DNA of 9,201 nucleotides from Deltaproteobacteria bacterium (GTDB lineage: Bacteria; UBA10199; SPLOWO2-01-44-7). This document shows positions 1 to 6,027 of this stretch, piece after piece. A model generated the notes under the pieces. That model worked only from the letters and a program-made list of their open reading frames with translations, did no database searches and was not told the DNA's origin. The stretch spans positions 1 through 9,201 of the forward strand of contig JACQMB010000056.1 in the NCBI GenBank assembly GCA_016203765.1, written 5' to 3'. The stretch's first letter is position 1. Every line of letters starts with the position of its first letter. Made by a program: the position numbers and the translations under genes.

Positions 1-24
1 AATAACTGTAGTAATTTCAAACAC
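1..24 (-). CDS. Possible 5' end of a leftward gene, cut by the window edge
   Basis: On the minus strand an AAGGAG Shine-Dalgarno sequence (37 down to 32) is followed, after 7 bases, by a GTG codon at 24-22 and an open frame to the window edge reading MFEITTVI. Good SD, good spacing and a gene diverging from the rightward gene at 152 make a real start plausible. Eight codons are too few to identify a family. The hydrophobic start would suit a membrane protein; some MotA proteins begin in a similar way, but this is only a resemblance. Confidence 0.35.
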
Positions 25-101
25 TTACAAACTCCTTGCTTCGGTTTGCCAGCCCGGCTACAGCCTTAATGGGATTTGGATTGATACGCAAATGAAAAAA
101 G

Positions 102-131
102 TAGGCAACTTTTTTTCGCTGGTGCCGATAA
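102..131 (+). promoter_or_regulatory. Sigma-28 (FliA)-like promoter, copy A
   Basis: The element reads TAGGCAACTTTT, 8 bases, then GTGCCGATAA. GCCGATAA at 124-131 is identical to the enterobacterial FliA -10 consensus. With the canonical 11-base spacer, the -35 is GCAACTTT (105-112), 5 of 8 to TAAAGTTT. A second copy with both blocks and the same spacing lies at 5909-5938 on the other strand, which argues strongly that the element is real. Transcription would start near 137-140, just before the SD (141-147) of the gene at 152. A transcription-factor operator or another alternative sigma factor remains possible. Confidence 0.65.
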
Positions 132-151
132 GGTTTGTGAAGGGAGAGACC

Positions 152-736
152 ATGGATAGGGAAGACGAAATTACCGATGCAACGGTGGTTCAAAGGCAAA
201 AAAGGCGTCGGCCCTCTTTTTGGGTGAATATGGGGACCTTGGTTGTCCTGGCGGCCGTCATTCTGTTCGCGCAAAAACTGAGCCGCGAATGGATCACACC
301 GACCCTCCCCGAGGAAGCCGCCGAAAACGGGATTGTCCTGGAGGATTTGGAGACCGACAAACCGTTCATCGAAGCGGAAACGGTGGAGGTGCCGCACGCG
401 CCGGAATCGGAAATAAAGGAGGAAGTGGAAAAAATTTTGGAAACGACTCCGCCCCCGCGGCCGGCCCCCGCCCCGAAACCGACATCCGCAAAACAAGCAC
501 GACCGTCTGTCAAAAAACCGGTCAAAAAAATATCACCCTATGCCAAAGACCCCTATACTGACGGCGGACCGATGGATCTGGACCGGAGAGAAAATTGGGA
601 CAGATATTTTCTGGATCGCCCCAAGGATGGATTCGTCAAATGGAAAGTACCGGCCGGACCCCAAAGACGAGAGGCAACCGCCGCCCCCCTCCTCCCCACC
701 GAACGGGACCGGTTTATCCCTTTTGAAAGAGAGTAG
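152..736 (+). CDS. Single-pass membrane protein with Pro-rich outer region, function unknown
   Basis: I do not recognise this 194-residue protein. ATG 152 is chosen because it follows an AGGGAGA SD (141-147) with good spacing and lies downstream of the promoter-like element; an in-frame ATG at 92 would put that promoter inside the gene. The N-terminus is cytoplasmic by the positive-inside rule (KRRR at residues 17-20), followed by one membrane helix (about 24-42). Then come an acidic segment (about 53-98) and a Pro/Ala/Lys-rich stretch (about 99-130), probably an extended periplasmic spacer. The polar tail is rich in charged and aromatic residues. The layout resembles TonB-like or envelope-spanning tethers, but no family motif is visible. 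Its 3' end overlaps the end of lysA by 23 bases tail to tail. The sigma-28-like promoter hints at a motility or surface role (inference). Confidence 0.72.
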   Translation: MDREDEITDATVVQRQKRRRPSFWVNMGTLVVLAAVILFAQKLSREWITPTLPEEAAENGIVLEDLETDKPFIEAETVEVPHAPESEIKEEVEKILETTPPPRPAPAPKPTSAKQARPSVKKPVKKISPYAKDPYTDGGPMDLDRRENWDRYFLDRPKDGFVKWKVPAGPQRREATAAPLLPTERDRFIPFERE

Positions 737-1976
737 TCCCGCTCATCCAATCTTCAAATGCTTCCCGCTTACGGATTAGTTTGGGTTGATTTTTTTCCAG
801 GAGGACTTCCGCCGCGCGCAGGCGGCCATTATAAGGATAACTCATGACATAGCCATAGGCCCCGGCATTTTCAACAACGATGAGATCCCCCACTTCCAGT
901 TTGGGCAGTTTGCGGTCTTTGGCCCAGGCATCGGCGTTTTCGCAGGCCTGGCCCGTTACCGTAACCGTCTCGACCAAGTCCGTGGTCCGTGGTCCGTGGT
1001 CCGTAGTCCCATTCGAACATTTTACAACCCGAATCCCATGGTAGGCGCCATACAAAACAGGCCGAGCCAAAATATTCATCCCGACATCCGTCCCCACAAA
1101 TTTTTTGTAGCTCTCCTTGATGGCGTGAACGCGGCCGACCAGACAACCGGCATCCCCAACTAAATAACGCCCCGGTTCGACGAATAATTTAACCTCACTC
1201 AGTCCAAACTCCTTGGTTTTCTTTTTAAAGATCTCCACGACCAGTGATGCGGTCTTCTCAATATCGAGCGGTTTTTCATTCGGTTGATACGGAATGCCGA
1301 AACCGCCGCCGATGTTGATAAACTCAAAATCGATTTTTAATTTTTTCCCAATCGGCCCCACACAGTTTAATAATTTCTCCGAAATCTTGGCGAAATAGGC
1401 CGGATCGGTCACACAGGAGCCGGTCATCATGTGAACGCCGAAGCGCTTCAAACCTTTTTCTTTGGCCAGGGCATAAGCCGCCTCCGCCTTTTCCCATGGA
1501 ATGCCGAATTTGGCCTTGGCCCCCGCCAACTCATCGCTTTCATGCACGTTGCTTTTGCCGATGGCCGGATTGATCCGAAAACTCAAGACTTCCGGCCGGC
1601 CGAACTTTAACAACCGGGGCAAAAGGCTCGTATCGTCCAGATTAAACAGGGCCTTCGATTCGAGGCCGGCCTTCAAATCGGCGTCGGCCAGCATGTTGCC
1701 GGAAAAAAGGATTTTTTCGGCGGGCACCCTCAGCCGCATGGCCAGCTTCAGCTCATTTTCACTGGCGCAATCGCAACCGGCCCCCTCTTGGAGCAAAATT
1801 TGGACCACGGCCGGATTGGAATTGGATTTGACCGCGTAAAAAATCTGAAAGTCGGGCCAGCGGGTTGAAAAGGCCTTGTGGAGGCGCCGGTAATTTTCAC
1901 GAATCCGCTCCGCGTCATAGACATACAACGGTGTCCCATACTTTTTGGCCAATGTTTTAGCGAGATCGTTCTTCAT
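714..1976 (-). CDS. lysA: Diaminopimelate decarboxylase
   Basis: Makes L-lysine by decarboxylating meso-diaminopimelate, the last step of the pathway; PLP-dependent, cytoplasmic, fold-type III (alanine racemase-like barrel plus beta domain). The 420 residues match the family length. Visible motifs: the PLP-lysine segment FYAVKSNSN with Lys50, the phosphate-binding NIGGGFG (221-227), EPGRYLVGDAG (268-277), ACENAD with Cys345 (the CESGD-type active-site motif), and YGYVMSYPYNGRLRAAEVL near the C-terminus. HMMTGS (182-187) replaces the commoner HIGSQ form. The ATG overlaps the pgeF stop as ATGA, so it is the last gene of the leftward block and probably translationally coupled. Residues about 323-333 are encoded by a heptanucleotide tandem repeat inserted in what looks like a loop. 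Arginine/ornithine decarboxylase relatives are less likely given the overall match. Confidence 0.95.
   Translation of the reverse strand: MKNDLAKTLAKKYGTPLYVYDAERIRENYRRLHKAFSTRWPDFQIFYAVKSNSNPAVVQILLQEGAGCDCASENELKLAMRLRVPAEKILFSGNMLADADLKAGLESKALFNLDDTSLLPRLLKFGRPEVLSFRINPAIGKSNVHESDELAGAKAKFGIPWEKAEAAYALAKEKGLKRFGVHMMTGSCVTDPAYFAKISEKLLNCVGPIGKKLKIDFEFINIGGGFGIPYQPNEKPLDIEKTASLVVEIFKKKTKEFGLSEVKLFVEPGRYLVGDAGCLVGRVHAIKESYKKFVGTDVGMNILARPVLYGAYHGIRVVKCSNGTTDHGPRTTDLVETVTVTGQACENADAWAKDRKLPKLEVGDLIVVENAGAYGYVMSYPYNGRLRAAEVLLEKNQPKLIRKREAFEDWMSGTTLFQKG
978..1009 (+). repeat. Heptanucleotide tandem repeat inside lysA
   Basis: On the plus strand there are three perfect GTCCGTG units, a fourth GTCCGTA and a partial GTCC, about 4.6 units with period 7. 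Each unit junction contains a GGTCC core. On the coding strand it reads as residues 323-333 (GTTDHGPRTTD), adding a segment between two beta strands that ordinary LysA proteins seem to lack. A related array lies in pgeF. Confidence 0.9.
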
Positions 1977-2695
1977 CGAATCATTATAAAGCTTTCCTGC
2001 CGCCCTGTCCCTTTTCCCTCTTTGCGATACGAAGCGAATTTTTCCAAATCACAGGCCGTGCAAGCCAAGGAGACATAAATTTTTTCCTTGGGGACGCCGG
2101 CGGCCTGCAACAGATGAAAATTCGCGAAGGCCAGATCCAAATACCATCGGTCGTTCCAGATCTCCTCCATCCACTCCCCGGGGTGAAGCCCCGCCTTTTC
2201 AAAAGCGCCGGCCACATCGGCCCCCACTTCATAACAATGTCCCCCGATGGCCGGACCGAGGGCCGCTTTCAAATCGGCCGGCTCCGTTTTCCACTTCTCC
2301 CGCATCTTCTCAATGGCGGCGACAACAACTTTTTGAGCCGTCCCCCGCCAGCCGGCATGCACCGCCCCTATAACATGATTTTTGCAGTCGGCAAGGAGAA
2401 GGGGGACGCAGTCGGCAGTGCGGACGTGGCAGACGATGCCGGGTTGATCGGTGAGAAAGGCGTCACCTTGAAGAGGACCGTGGACCGTGGACCATGGACC
2501 ATTGACCTTTTTCAAAAGGTGAACATGACTGCCGTGGGTCTGTTTTGTTTTTGGAATAACCGCTTTGGGGGAGCCCAAGGTTTCCAAATAGCGCTCGACC
2601 GGAGTGTCCTTCAGCCCAAAGCCGTGAATCAGCCAATCTTCACTTTGCAAAAGCGGGGCCTGGATCAAAGGAAGCGATTCAACGGAAATTAACAT
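1973..2695 (-). CDS. pgeF: Laccase-domain (YfiH/PgeF family) multicopper-like / peptidoglycan editing protein
   Basis: 240 residues, the usual family size. Members have been described as polyphenol oxidases, purine nucleoside phosphorylases/adenosine deaminases, and (E. coli YfiH) as an enzyme that edits wrongly built peptidoglycan precursors. The metal-site residues are visible: His54 in KQTHGSH, Cys96 in RTADC, and His113 in AVHAGWRGTA, plus LGPAIGGHCYEVG (146-158) and the C-terminal SYRKEGKGTGR. ATG 2695 is chosen because an AAAAAAGG SD lies 4 bases before it and the family similarity begins there; an earlier ATG at 2827 would only read through the tail of the preceding gene. It overlaps that gene by 7 bases and lysA by ATGA. 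Residues about 65-74 come from a heptanucleotide repeat. Confidence 0.92.
   Translation of the reverse strand: MLISVESLPLIQAPLLQSEDWLIHGFGLKDTPVERYLETLGSPKAVIPKTKQTHGSHVHLLKKVNGPWSTVHGPLQGDAFLTDQPGIVCHVRTADCVPLLLADCKNHVIGAVHAGWRGTAQKVVVAAIEKMREKWKTEPADLKAALGPAIGGHCYEVGADVAGAFEKAGLHPGEWMEEIWNDRWYLDLAFANFHLLQAAGVPKEKIYVSLACTACDLEKFASYRKEGKGTGRQESFIMIR
2475..2507 (+). repeat. Heptanucleotide tandem repeat inside pgeF
   Basis: On the plus strand there are two GGACCGT units, two GGACCAT units and a partial TGACC, period 7, about 4.7 units. The GGACC core is shared by all four full units, with the two spacer bases varying (GT or AT). It is a sister of the array in lysA, where the core on the same strand is GGTCC. 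On the coding strand it yields NGPWSTVHGP between the metal-ligand His54 segment and the RTADC motif. Confidence 0.88.
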
Positions 2696-3576
2696 TTTTC
2701 CTTTTTTAACATACTCAACAGATTTTTCAAATCGGAAGGGAGTGGAGACTCTGCATTGATTTTTTTCCCGGTCGCGGGGTGTTGGAAGCCCAGTTTCCAC
2801 GCATGGAGGGCCGGCCGGCTGATCCATTCGCTCAACACCTTGGCACGTTTTCCATAAGTGGGATCCCCCGCCACCGGATGACCCGCCTCGGCGAAGTGGA
2901 CGCGGATCTGATGGGTCCGGCCGGTGAAAATTTTTATTTCAACCCAGCTGAATTTTTGTCCAAAAGTCTCCAAAACCCTCCAAGTGGTGATGGCCTCTTT
3001 CCCCTTTTTGGTGTGGGACGAAATTTTGTAGCGGCGTTTGGAATGCCAGCCGATCTTTTTTTCGATCCTTCCCTCCTTTTTGGGAAGGCCGACCACGAGG
3101 GCCAGATAGGTTTTGTCGACCGTTCTTTTTTGAAATTGCCCGCGCAAATTCAGAAGGGCCTCTTTGGTTTTGGCCACGACCAGACAGCCGCTGGTCCCCT
3201 TGTCCAAACGGTGCACGATGCCGGGCTTCATCGGGTCATCCAGCACCGGAAGCTCGCCAAACCGTGCCAGAAGGCCGTGTGCCAGCGTATGGTGAGGGCT
3301 TTTGTGCGCCGGGTGAACGACAAGGCCCGCCGGTTTATTGACTACGGCGATCTGATCGTCTTCGTACAACACATCAATCGGCATGGCTTCAGGCGTGGGG
3401 GGCTGTAAAATAAAAGGAGGAGGCAAATCATATTCAACGGTCTGTATATTTTTAATCAGAAAAGAGGGTTTTTGGACAACGCGGCCCGAAACTTTTACCA
3501 ACCCCTCCTTAATATATCTTTTGATCTGCTGGCGGGAGCGGCCGGTTTTTTGAGCCAGATAAACGTCCAACCTCAT
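2689..3576 (-). CDS. rluD: Ribosomal large-subunit pseudouridine synthase, RluA/RluD family
   Basis: Converts specific uridines of 23S rRNA to pseudouridine. The 295 residues show the two-part plan of RluC/RluD proteins: an N-terminal S4 RNA-binding domain (about 1-55, with RSRQQIKRYIKEGLVKVSG) and the synthase domain. The catalytic motif HRLDKGTSG is at 122-130 with Asp125 as nucleophile; GRTHQIRVH (219-227) and AGDPTYG (236-242) are the other signature segments. The RluD assignment rather than RluC or another RluA-type member rests on the length and S4 domain, so the symbol is less certain than the family. The start overlaps the nadA stop as ATGA without a clear SD, suggesting translation by coupling. 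The end overlaps pgeF by 7 bases. Confidence 0.93.
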   Translation of the reverse strand: MRLDVYLAQKTGRSRQQIKRYIKEGLVKVSGRVVQKPSFLIKNIQTVEYDLPPPFILQPPTPEAMPIDVLYEDDQIAVVNKPAGLVVHPAHKSPHHTLAHGLLARFGELPVLDDPMKPGIVHRLDKGTSGCLVVAKTKEALLNLRGQFQKRTVDKTYLALVVGLPKKEGRIEKKIGWHSKRRYKISSHTKKGKEAITTWRVLETFGQKFSWVEIKIFTGRTHQIRVHFAEAGHPVAGDPTYGKRAKVLSEWISRPALHAWKLGFQHPATGKKINAESPLPSDLKNLLSMLKKEKC

Positions 3577-4535
3577 GAAAATTCCAGCATCCGCTCCAGG
3601 CTTTGGCGGGCCTTTCGGAAAACCTCCGGCGGGATGGTTATTTCATAGACATCTTCCTGCAGACTTTTTAAAACCTTTTCCAATGTAATCTTTTTCATAT
3701 GCGGGCAGATCGTGCACGGCGCCTGAAAATCCTTGTCTAAAAATTCGGCCCGGAGATTGTCCGCCATGGAACATTCGGTGATCAGCATGATTTTTTGCGC
3801 TCTGCTTTGGCGGATAAACCGGCTCATCTGGGAAGTCGATCCCGAAAAATCGCTGGCCGCTACCACTTCCGGCGAACATTCGGGATGCGCGATCACCGCG
3901 ATTCCCGGAAATTGCTCCCGGTAATTTTCGATATCGCCGGGAGTGAACTGTTCATGCACCATACAGCGCCCCGGATGGGTGATGATTGTTTTGCCTGTTT
4001 CTTTCGCCACATTCCGGGCGAGATATTCGTCGGGAATAAAAACAATCCGATCGCTCTCCAAACTTTCCACGATTCGGACCGCGTTGGCGGAGGTGCAACA
4101 GACATCCGATTCGGCCTTGATCGCGGCGGGCGTATTCACATAACAGACCACCGGCACGCCGGGATGTTTTTGTTTCAACGCGCGGACATCTTCCACCGTG
4201 ATGCTTTCCGACAAGGAACACCCCGCCTCCAAATCGGGAATCAAAACTTTTGTCGCGGGATTTAACAACTTGGCCGTCTCGGCCATAAAGTGAACGCCGC
4301 AAAAGACAATCCGCTCGCAATCGGCCTTGGCCGCCTCGCGCGCCAGTCCCAGCGAATCGCCCGTGTAATCGGCGATGCCGTGATAGATTTCCGGAGTCTG
4401 ATAATTATGAACCAGAACGCAGGCGTTTTTTTCCTTTTTAAGCGCGTTGATTTCGTCAATCAGCGGCAGATGGGCCGCGATTTCAAAGGGGGTTAAAACG
4501 GTTTCCAGTTTTTCCTGAATAGCTTGCATAAACAT
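3573..4535 (-). CDS. nadA: Quinolinate synthase
   Basis: Condenses iminoaspartate with dihydroxyacetone phosphate to quinolinate for de novo NAD synthesis; a cytoplasmic [4Fe-4S] enzyme. The 320 residues carry the family motifs HNYQTPEI (43-50), GDSLGLA (59-65), FCGVHFMAETAKLLNP (78-93), ESDVCCTSANA (142-152) and AHPEC (216-220). Expected cluster ligands are Cys106 (EAGCSL), Cys191 (GRCMVHE) and Cys277 (CTICPHM); their spacing of 85 and 86 closely resembles that of short-form NadA such as the Thermotoga enzyme. No nadB or nadC is in this window. The gene begins 17 bases after the lipoprotein stop and overlaps the pseudouridine synthase start by 4 bases. A second in-frame ATG is at 4529; neither start has a clear SD. 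I saw no obvious promoter in the gap, so it is probably co-transcribed with the lipoprotein. Confidence 0.96.
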   Translation of the reverse strand: MFMQAIQEKLETVLTPFEIAAHLPLIDEINALKKEKNACVLVHNYQTPEIYHGIADYTGDSLGLAREAAKADCERIVFCGVHFMAETAKLLNPATKVLIPDLEAGCSLSESITVEDVRALKQKHPGVPVVCYVNTPAAIKAESDVCCTSANAVRIVESLESDRIVFIPDEYLARNVAKETGKTIITHPGRCMVHEQFTPGDIENYREQFPGIAVIAHPECSPEVVAASDFSGSTSQMSRFIRQSRAQKIMLITECSMADNLRAEFLDKDFQAPCTICPHMKKITLEKVLKSLQEDVYEITIPPEVFRKARQSLERMLEFS

Positions 4536-4552
4536 GGATGTTGGGAGAAGTC

Positions 4553-5899
4553 CTACTCCACATCAAAGATCGAATCAAGCATCGCCGTGATGGCGCTTTG
4601 GCCGGCGGCCGCATCCACAATGAGGCCCTGGTAGTAGATCCCCTGGGACAAGTCGATGGCGGAGGCGGTCGGTTCTCCGATTAAGGAAATCCCCCCGGAG
4701 GCAAAAACCGCGCCGCCGTCGGAAATGGAGGCGCTAAAGACCGCTTGGGATTCGCCGGCAAAAAAGACCCGGTCGCCCAAAGCCCCGCCCCAGGCGGCGG
4801 AGATCACCCTTTCGTCCTCCCACGGATAAGGATCGCTTAGGGAGTGGGCGGCGGGCTGATAAACATAAAGATTCGGCCGGCTCGCCAGAAAAACGGCGCT
4901 TCCATCAGGGCTGGCGGCAAAATGTTTGAAGGGTTCAAAAGAGATCGCGCCCAACGATTGAAAATCATCCTCGTCGATGACCGGCCTGCCGTCACCATCC
5001 AACGCAATCCGATCCCAACCGCTGGAAAGCGGACTGGCGCCGCCGCGATGCTGATTGTTTAATAGTTTGGCGGTGCTCCCATCCGGCCGAAAGAGGGTCG
5101 GATTCAAACCGTTGGTGAAACGAAAGGCAACACCCAACTCGGCCTCTTCGGGAATACCCACCGTCCCGTCTCCGTTCCAGTCAAAATACAAAAACATTCC
5201 GCCGTAATAGTTTTCCCCGGCGGTTTCAAAATCACGATTGCGGGCGGCGATCAGAAGATTGTCCCCCAAAAGGGCGGACCCCCAGGGAAGATTGGAGGGA
5301 AATTCAATGATGTCGGAGCCCACCCGGATTCCGGGCGCTTCCCAGGCCCGTTGGTCGGTGATTTCCCGAGTGGTGCGGTCCACCACAAAAAAGCCGGGAT
5401 AATTGTCAGGGACGGAAGTAAAGGTGACAACGGAATAGCGGTCGTTCAGGACATTATGGACCAGCGGAGCAATTTCCAACGGCTTGCCATCAAGATGCGG
5501 GAGATCTTCAAATAGGACAAAATCGTCGCACGCGGCCGGTTCCAAATCTTCATCCGCGGGATCGCATTGAACAAGACGATGGGGATTCCCTTCACACAAG
5601 GCATACAATTTTTCGTCGGCCAAAACCAGATCGGCCAAAACGCAATCCTCGAATTCGGCCCAGCGGTCGTTGATTTTTTCGCGCCGGGGGGGCATGGCGT
5701 CGGCTTCGGCATCCGCGCCGATCATTCCCCCGTCGCCGCCGTCTACAGGAAGCGGTTCCGGACCGTCCGCACTCAAATCACTCCCCCCATCCGGGGGATC
5801 CTGTTCCTCACGATCAGGTCTTGAAGAAGGGCCGGAAGAACCGCACCCCGCCACACCCAGCAACGTGCCGATTACAAAAATGGCGGTAACAGGATCCAT
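4553..5899 (-). CDS. Probable calcium-binding lipoprotein with Asp/Pro-rich tether, function unknown
   Basis: 448 residues. Residues 1-19 form a short lipoprotein signal ending in the lipobox GVAGC (Cys19); the n-region has no positive charge, which is unusual. A low-complexity Gly/Pro/Asp/Glu linker follows (about 20-72), typical of surface lipoproteins. The rest is rich in short beta-strand-like segments and could be a propeller-like fold. DWNGDGTVGIPEE (240-252) matches an EF-hand loop at positions 1, 3, 5, 6 and 12, except for Trp at position 2; ALDGDGRPVIDEDD (299-312) is a second Asp-rich loop. Four further cysteines (86, 102, 112, 124) could form disulfides. The reading frame has a stop (TAA) three codons before the ATG, so this start is nearly forced; there is no SD, and the sigma-28-like -10 ends only 9 bases before it. 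It heads the nadA block. Confidence 0.82.
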   Translation of the reverse strand: MDPVTAIFVIGTLLGVAGCGSSGPSSRPDREEQDPPDGGSDLSADGPEPLPVDGGDGGMIGADAEADAMPPRREKINDRWAEFEDCVLADLVLADEKLYALCEGNPHRLVQCDPADEDLEPAACDDFVLFEDLPHLDGKPLEIAPLVHNVLNDRYSVVTFTSVPDNYPGFFVVDRTTREITDQRAWEAPGIRVGSDIIEFPSNLPWGSALLGDNLLIAARNRDFETAGENYYGGMFLYFDWNGDGTVGIPEEAELGVAFRFTNGLNPTLFRPDGSTAKLLNNQHRGGASPLSSGWDRIALDGDGRPVIDEDDFQSLGAISFEPFKHFAASPDGSAVFLASRPNLYVYQPAAHSLSDPYPWEDERVISAAWGGALGDRVFFAGESQAVFSASISDGGAVFASGGISLIGEPTASAIDLSQGIYYQGLIVDAAAGQSAITAMLDSIFDVE

Positions 5900-5908
5900 A
5901 CGTGAGGG

Positions 5909-5938
5909 TTATCGGCACTCTATCGGAAAAGTTGCCTA
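5909..5938 (-). promoter_or_regulatory. Sigma-28 (FliA)-like promoter, copy B
   Basis: Reading leftwards, TAGGCAACTTTT, 8 variable bases, GTGCCGATAA, aligned without gaps to the copy at 102-131 (22 of 30 identical, all of it in the two outer blocks). The -35 is GCAACTTT (5935-5928), the spacer 11 bases, the -10 GCCGATAA (5916-5909). Only 9 bases separate the -10 from the lipoprotein ATG, so the mRNA would begin at or within a few bases of the start codon. Confidence 0.65.
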
Positions 5939-5954
5939 AAAGGGAACAAAAAAA

Positions 5955-5990
5955 TGGGCGGGGTATACCCACCCCCCTTTCGCCCCCCTC
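5955..5990. promoter_or_regulatory. Palindrome and C/G tracts between divergent promoters
   Basis: GGGTATACCC (5961-5970) is a perfect 10-base palindrome, followed by two runs of six C (5972-5977 and 5983-5988), so the minus strand has runs G6, G6 and G3. It sits between the leftward lipoprotein promoter and the TTGACA of mazG. It could be an operator or a structured spacer. The arms are too short and lack a T tract for an intrinsic terminator. Confidence 0.35.
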
Positions 5991-5992
5991 AT

Positions 5993-6021
5993 TTGACATT
6001 CCACCCTCGGGCTCCTATACG
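5993..6021 (+). promoter_or_regulatory. Housekeeping-type promoter of mazG
   Basis: A perfect -35 TTGACA (5993-5998), a 17-base spacer and TATACG (6016-6021, 4 of 6 to TATAAT). A start point 7 bases after the -10 would be 6028, the A of the mazG ATG. No SD lies before that ATG, in agreement with a leaderless transcript. Confidence 0.6.
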
Positions 6022-6027
6022 ACCGCC

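Noticed and set aside
2114..2692. 192-codon antisense frame over pgeF
   Set aside because: Shadow of pgeF; it reads through the heptamer repeat and has no recognisable domain.
2696..2827. Longer PgeF from ATG 2827
   Set aside because: The added residues merely overlap the end of the pseudouridine synthase gene; ATG 2695 has an SD and matches the family start.
2779..3408. 209-codon antisense frame over the pseudouridine synthase gene
   Set aside because: No family pattern; the opposite strand carries all synthase motifs.
4536..4556. GGAG/CTCC hairpin between the lipoprotein and nadA as terminator
   Set aside because: A four-pair stem with an eight-base loop and no T tract is too weak.
5866..5875. 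GTGCCGATTA on the plus strand resembling the sigma-28 -10
   Set aside because: No TAGGCAAC block at the right distance and it lies within the lipoprotein signal-peptide codons.
5955..5980. Intrinsic terminator at the GC-rich palindrome
   Set aside because: The stem is broken by mismatches and followed by only three T on the plus strand; it lies between divergent promoters, where no transcript should end.
5902..6027. N-terminal extension of MazG from GTG 5902
   Set aside because: The extension is low-complexity, crosses the TTGACA promoter and the lipoprotein promoter, and adds nothing found in MazG proteins.
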